Shown: positions 60,523 to 64,000 of the stretch, one piece after another | Layout: every line of letters begins with the position of its first letter | Position numbering within the stretch: the stretch's first letter is position 1 | NCBI RefSeq assembly: GCF_048565625.1 | Contig: NZ_JBLZUR010000002.1 | Span: forward strand, 1,488,001 to 1,552,000 | Direction: 5' to 3' | Source of the DNA: JBLZUR01 sp048565625 | GTDB taxonomy: Bacteria > Pseudomonadota > Alphaproteobacteria > Sphingomonadales > Sphingomonadaceae | Length of the DNA stretch: 64,000 nucleotides | Position numbers and translations under genes: made by a program | The notes under the pieces: generated by a model | Databases searched by the model: none | Told to the model about the DNA's origin: nothing | What the model saw: only the letters and a program-made list of their open reading frames with translations

Positions 60523-61686
60523 ATGAAGCCCGCTTATCTCGCCGCCTCCGCCCTCGCCCTGATCGCCGTGCCCGTTTCCGCGGCAGCCCCGCCTTTCGAG
60601 ACCCAGGCGCGCGTCGCGTTCATGAAGGACCTGTCGTCGGGCGCGATCCTCTACGCCAAGGATGCGGACTTGAAGATGCCGCCGGCGTCGATGGCGAAAA
60701 TGATGACGGTCTATGTTGCCTTCGACCTCATCAAGAAGGGCGAGCTGAAGCTGAGCGATATGGCGACGGTCCGTCCGGAGACCTGGAAGCAGTGGCACGG
60801 CCCGGCCGCCGGATCGACCATGTTCCTGTCGGCAGGAGAGCAGGTCTCCGTGGGCGACCTCCTGAAGGGCATCGTCGTCCTCTCCGGCAACGACGCCTGC
60901 GTCGTGCTGGCCGAACATATCTCCGGGACTGAGCCGGCCTTCGTGGCGCTGATGAACCGCAAGGCCAAGGAGATCGGGCTCAAGAGCAGCAATTTCGGCA
61001 CCTCGAACGGGTGGCCGGACAACGGCGTGACCTACGTCACCGCGCGCGATCTGGCGGAGCTTGCGGCACGCACGATCCAGGATCATCCCAAGCTTTATAA
61101 AAGCTTCTACTCGATCCCTAACTTCACCTGGGGAAAGACGCTGGGTTCCGGCGCGGACATCACCCAGGCCAATCGCGATCCGCTGCTCGGGCGTGTACAG
61201 GGTGCCGACGGGTTGAAGACCGGGCATACCGAGGAGGCGGGCTACGGCTTCACCGGTTCCGCCGAACAGAAGGGGCGGCGCCTCGTGATGGTCGTCGCAG
61301 GCCTCACCTCGTTCAACCAGCGCGCGCAGCAGTCGGTCGCCTTCATGGAATGGGGCTTCCGCGCCTGGCAGTCGAAGAAGCTCGTCGCCGCCGGAAAGCA
61401 GGTGCAGACCGCCGAGGTGCAGATGGGCGACGCCTCCACCGTTGGGCTGGTCGCGCCGAAGGATCTGGCTGTCACCGTGCCTGCCGGCCTCGGCCAGGAC
61501 GTCAAGGCGACGGTCGCCTATAACGGCCCGATCAAGGCCCCCATCAAGAAGGGCCAGCACATCGCCGATCTCGTGGTCCGCACCCCCGACGCGCCGCCGC
61601 AGCGCCTGCCGCTCGTTGCCGCGAACGATGTGGGTGAAGCGGGCTTCTTCGGCCGCATCTGGAATGGCCTGAACTCGTTCTTCTGA
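60523..61686 (+). CDS. dacC: D-alanyl-D-alanine carboxypeptidase (PBP5/6 family)
   Basis: Serine DD-peptidase of 387 aa. Signal peptide ends near VSAAAP. Active-site motifs: SMAK (PPASMAKMMTVY), SGN (VVLSGNDACVVLAE) and KTG (GLKTGHTEEAGYGF). The C-terminal PBP5 domain ends in an amphipathic helix (FFGRIWNGLNSFF) for membrane binding. It trims pentapeptides and completes a peptidoglycan-remodelling trio with mltB and rlpA. The dacC name is by analogy. Confidence 0.93.
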   Translation: MKPAYLAASALALIAVPVSAAAPPFETQARVAFMKDLSSGAILYAKDADLKMPPASMAKMMTVYVAFDLIKKGELKLSDMATVRPETWKQWHGPAAGSTMFLSAGEQVSVGDLLKGIVVLSGNDACVVLAEHISGTEPAFVALMNRKAKEIGLKSSNFGTSNGWPDNGVTYVTARDLAELAARTIQDHPKLYKSFYSIPNFTWGKTLGSGADITQANRDPLLGRVQGADGLKTGHTEEAGYGFTGSAEQKGRRLVMVVAGLTSFNQRAQQSVAFMEWGFRAWQSKKLVAAGKQVQTAEVQMGDASTVGLVAPKDLAVTVPAGLGQDVKATVAYNGPIKAPIKKGQHIADLVVRTPDAPPQRLPLVAANDVGEAGFFGRIWNGLNSFF

Positions 61687-61688
61687 GC

Positions 61689-62312
61689 GTGGCACGGGGG
61701 AGGTTCATCACGCTGGAAGGCGGGGAGGGGGTCGGCAAATCGACCCAAGTCCAGCGTCTCGCCGAAGCGTTGCGGGCGCGTGGCCTCTCCGTGGTCACCA
61801 CGCGGGAGCCGGGGGGAAGCGAGGGCGCGGAGGCGATCCGCGCACTACTCCTCAACGGCGATCCGGGGCGCTGGTCCCCGCGGGCGGAGGCCCTGCTGTT
61901 CGCGGCGGCGCGGGCGGATCATGTGGAGAAGACGATCCTACCGGCATTACAGGAAGGTAGCTGGGTTCTCTGCGACCGCTACTTCGATAGCTCTGCCGCC
62001 TATCAGGGGCAGGGAAGCGGCGTGACCGAAGACGAGCTTGGCACCCTTCACCACATCGGCGCCGGCCTCATGCCCGATCGCACCTTGGTGTTGTCGCTAC
62101 GGATCTCGGACGCCTCCTCGCGCGAGTTCGTGCGGGATGGCGGGCAACTGGACCGGTTTGGCTCTCGGGACAGCGCCTTCCACGAGCGGGTTCACGGCTA
62201 CTTCGAAGCGCTGGCCGAACGCGCGCCCGACCGCGTGAGGAAGGTTGCTGCGGACGGCACTCAGGCCGAGGTCACCGAGCGTCTGCTCGGCGCGTTGGCG
62301 GACTATCTGTGA
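61689..62312 (+). CDS. tmk: Thymidylate kinase
   Basis: dTMP kinase of 207 aa. P-loop LEGGEGVGKSTQVQRLAEAL, then TREPGGSEGAEAIR with the substrate Arg, and DRYFDSSAAYQGQG. GTG start 2 nt after the dac stop and overlap with holB at the end, so they form one operon. Confidence 0.96.
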   Translation: MARGRFITLEGGEGVGKSTQVQRLAEALRARGLSVVTTREPGGSEGAEAIRALLLNGDPGRWSPRAEALLFAAARADHVEKTILPALQEGSWVLCDRYFDSSAAYQGQGSGVTEDELGTLHHIGAGLMPDRTLVLSLRISDASSREFVRDGGQLDRFGSRDSAFHERVHGYFEALAERAPDRVRKVAADGTQAEVTERLLGALADYL

Positions 62313-63277
62313 CCACCGTCACCGGCCACGCAGACCAGATCGCCGCCTTTCGCGAGGCGCTTGATTCCGGGCGCGTTCACCATGCCTGGCTGCTCGCCGG
62401 GCCGGCGGGTGTGGGCAAGGCGACATTTGCGCGGGCGGCGGCGCTGCGGCTCCTGGCCGAGGCGGCGGGGCCCAAAGGTGCTTGGCCGGGGCTCGATGTT
62501 CCCAGCGATCACCGCATTGCCGTGCTGATGGAGGCGGGAAGCCATCCCGACCTGAAGATTTTGGAGCGTCTTCCGAAAGAACGCGGTGACGGCCTTGCCC
62601 GCAGCATCACCGTCGATCAGGCGCGAGGCCTCGGGCGCATGTTCGGGCTGACGCCGTCGCTGTCCGCCGCCCGAGTGGTCATCGTGGACGCCGCCGACGA
62701 TCTGGAGCGGGGCGCCGCCAACGCGCTGCTCAAGAACCTGGAGGAGCCGCCCGCGGGGACGATCTTCCTGCTGGTCAGCCATGCGCCCGGCCGATTGCTG
62801 CCGACCATCCGATCGCGCTGCCGCGTCCTGCGCTTCGGACCTTTGAGCGACGGGGACACCGCCGCCGTCCTCCGCCACACCGATCCGGGGTTGAGCGGCC
62901 CGGAGGTGGAGGCGCTCGTCCGGATCGCCAACGGCTCACCCGGCCGCGCCTTCGGTTTCGCCGGACTCGACATCGCCGGTCTCGACACGGTGCTGGCGGA
63001 ACTGAGTACCGTGGGCGACCCGCATAACGAGGTTCGGGTCAGGCTCTCGCGCGCCCTTGGCCCGGTCGCGGCACAAGCGCGCTATGAGGCCTTTCTGGAG
63101 CGCGCGCCGGCTCATATCGCCGAAACCGCCGGTCGAAGGCAGGGAATGGCGTTGCAGGACGCGATCAAGCTCTGGGAACGCTCGCGTGACCTGGCCGGCG
63201 CCGCGCGCGGGCTGTCCCTTCCGGCGGAGAGCGTGACGTTCGAAATGGCGGGGATCGTGGCCGCGTTAGCACTCTAG
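62309..63277 (+). CDS. holB: DNA polymerase III subunit delta'
   Basis: Clamp-loader subunit of 322 aa with AAA+ fold. LLAGPAGVGKATFARAAALR is the P-loop region and LKNLEEPPAGTIFLLVSHAP with TIRSRC is the SRC sensor I. No CysX2Cys zinc site is evident, as in some alphaproteobacteria. GTG start overlaps the tmk stop. Confidence 0.94.
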   Translation: MTTVTGHADQIAAFREALDSGRVHHAWLLAGPAGVGKATFARAAALRLLAEAAGPKGAWPGLDVPSDHRIAVLMEAGSHPDLKILERLPKERGDGLARSITVDQARGLGRMFGLTPSLSAARVVIVDAADDLERGAANALLKNLEEPPAGTIFLLVSHAPGRLLPTIRSRCRVLRFGPLSDGDTAAVLRHTDPGLSGPEVEALVRIANGSPGRAFGFAGLDIAGLDTVLAELSTVGDPHNEVRVRLSRALGPVAAQARYEAFLERAPAHIAETAGRRQGMALQDAIKLWERSRDLAGAARGLSLPAESVTFEMAGIVAALAL

Positions 63278-63343
63278 CTGTAACGCAAGGCGGAGACGCA
63301 GAGCGTTGCCCCTCCGCCGCCGCTCGCCTAGACCGGCCGGGTC

Positions 63344-64000
63344 ATGGCCGAACCCTATTATATCACCACCGCGATCAGCTATCCGAACGGCCGTCCGCAT
63401 GTCGGCCATGCCTATGAGGTGATCGCCGCCGATGCGATCGCCCGCTTCCAGCGCCTCGACGGACGCGACGTGTTCTTCATGACCGGAACCGATGAGCACG
63501 GGCTGAAAATGGCGCAGACCGCCCGTAAGCAGGGAGTGGAGCCGCGTGTCCTTGCCGACGAAATGTCGGGGTATTTTCAGGAGATGGTGCGCGTTCTCAA
63601 CATCTCGAACGATCGCTTCATCCGCACGACGGAGCCCGCCCATTATGCCGCCAGCCAGGCGCTCTGGCAGGCGATGGTCGACGCCGGTGACTTGTACCAG
63701 GGACGGTATGAAGGCTGGTACTCGGTCCGTGACGAGGCCTTCTACGATGAGAAGGAACTGACCGAAGGGGAAGGCGGCGCGAAGCTTTCGCCGCAGGGGA
63801 CGCCGGTCGAGTGGACGGTCGAGGAAAGCTGGTTCTTCCGCCTTTCGGCCTTCGCTGATCGTCTGCTGACGCATTACGAGGCCACACCCGGCTTCATACA
63901 GCCGGAGAGTCGCCGCAACGAGGTGATCTCGTTTGTGAAGGGTGGCCTTTCCGACCTTTCCGTATCGCGGACTAGCTTCGACTGGGGCGTGCCGGTGCCG
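63344..64000 (+). CDS. metG: Methionyl-tRNA synthetase (5' part, runs off window)
   Basis: The first 219 codons of MetRS are open to the window end. The HIGH-like motif is HVGHAYEVIAADAIARFQR and DVFFMTGTDEHG follows. The tRNA-binding and KMSKS parts lie outside the window. ATG at 63344; 66 nt after holB in the same direction. Confidence 0.95.
   Translation, partial: MAEPYYITTAISYPNGRPHVGHAYEVIAADAIARFQRLDGRDVFFMTGTDEHGLKMAQTARKQGVEPRVLADEMSGYFQEMVRVLNISNDRFIRTTEPAHYAASQALWQAMVDAGDLYQGRYEGWYSVRDEAFYDEKELTEGEGGAKLSPQGTPVEWTVEESWFFRLSAFADRLLTHYEATPGFIQPESRRNEVISFVKGGLSDLSVSRTSFDWGVPVP

Overview
The window is 64 kb of high-GC, gene-dense chromosome. The gene order and protein features point to an alphaproteobacterium of the Sphingomonadaceae (Sphingomonas or a close relative). 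The main clues are the pyrF-trpF-trpB-trpA-accD-folC run, the rpsB-tsf-pyrH-frr-uppS-cdsA-dxr-rseP-bamA-skp-fabZ run, the mltB-rlpA-dac-tmk-holB-metG run and a ChvG/ChvI-HprK-RapZ-EIIA-HPr cluster. The bamA cluster has no lpxD or lpxA between skp/fabZ and rpmE. That fits a lineage that uses glycosphingolipids in place of lipopolysaccharide. Almost everything here is core genome, and I do not see a defence island, prophage, CRISPR array, biosynthetic cluster or obvious new multi-gene system.

Layout. 0.1-7.6 kb: ROK sugar kinase and chorismate mutase (minus), a polyprenyl diphosphate synthase (plus), a DUF72 protein, helicase HrpB, a complex I accessory subunit, RsmD and an RluB-like pseudouridine synthase. 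7.8-17.6 kb: a hybrid histidine kinase with duplicated PAS domains, a Fes-like esterase, a dicarboxylate symporter, a lone receiver protein, several small unknowns, a sterol-desaturase-family hydroxylase, an AmpG-like transporter and a small Cys-rich protein behind a Fur-like palindrome. 17.7-23.8 kb: the folC/accD/trpABF/pyrF/lapA run on the minus strand. 23.9-32.7 kb: alaS (frameshifted in this sequence), two divergent KefB/YbaL-type antiporters, a collapsed FAD-monooxygenase remnant, two abutting IS5-family elements and an orphan ORF. 32.8-35.9 kb: icd, psd and pssA (pssA also frameshifted). 36-47.2 kb: translation, isoprenoid, phospholipid and outer-membrane assembly genes. 47.3-54.8 kb: rmuC, a DUF6491-like protein, an rRNA/tRNA methyltransferase, the regulatory PTS/ChvGI block and NfeD. 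55-64 kb: guaB, an RsmB/NOP methyltransferase, a TPR protein, peptidoglycan remodelling enzymes, tmk, holB and the 5' part of metG, which runs off the end.

Two essential genes (alaS, pssA) each carry a single-base insertion that breaks the frame at a highly conserved motif. Both IS transposases carry small indels as well. The simplest reading is a low rate of assembly indels, though real mutations cannot be excluded from the sequence alone. Several families of short inverted repeats (REP/MITE-like) sit between genes. One supplies the Shine-Dalgarno sequence of rsmD, and another appears to encode part of the signal peptide of the Fes-like esterase.

The most useful leads are the Fur-like operator at 17616-17636, the in-frame internal deletion in the FAD oxidoreductase next to the IS pair, the -1 slippery sites shared by both IS elements, and the two frameshifts in essential genes.
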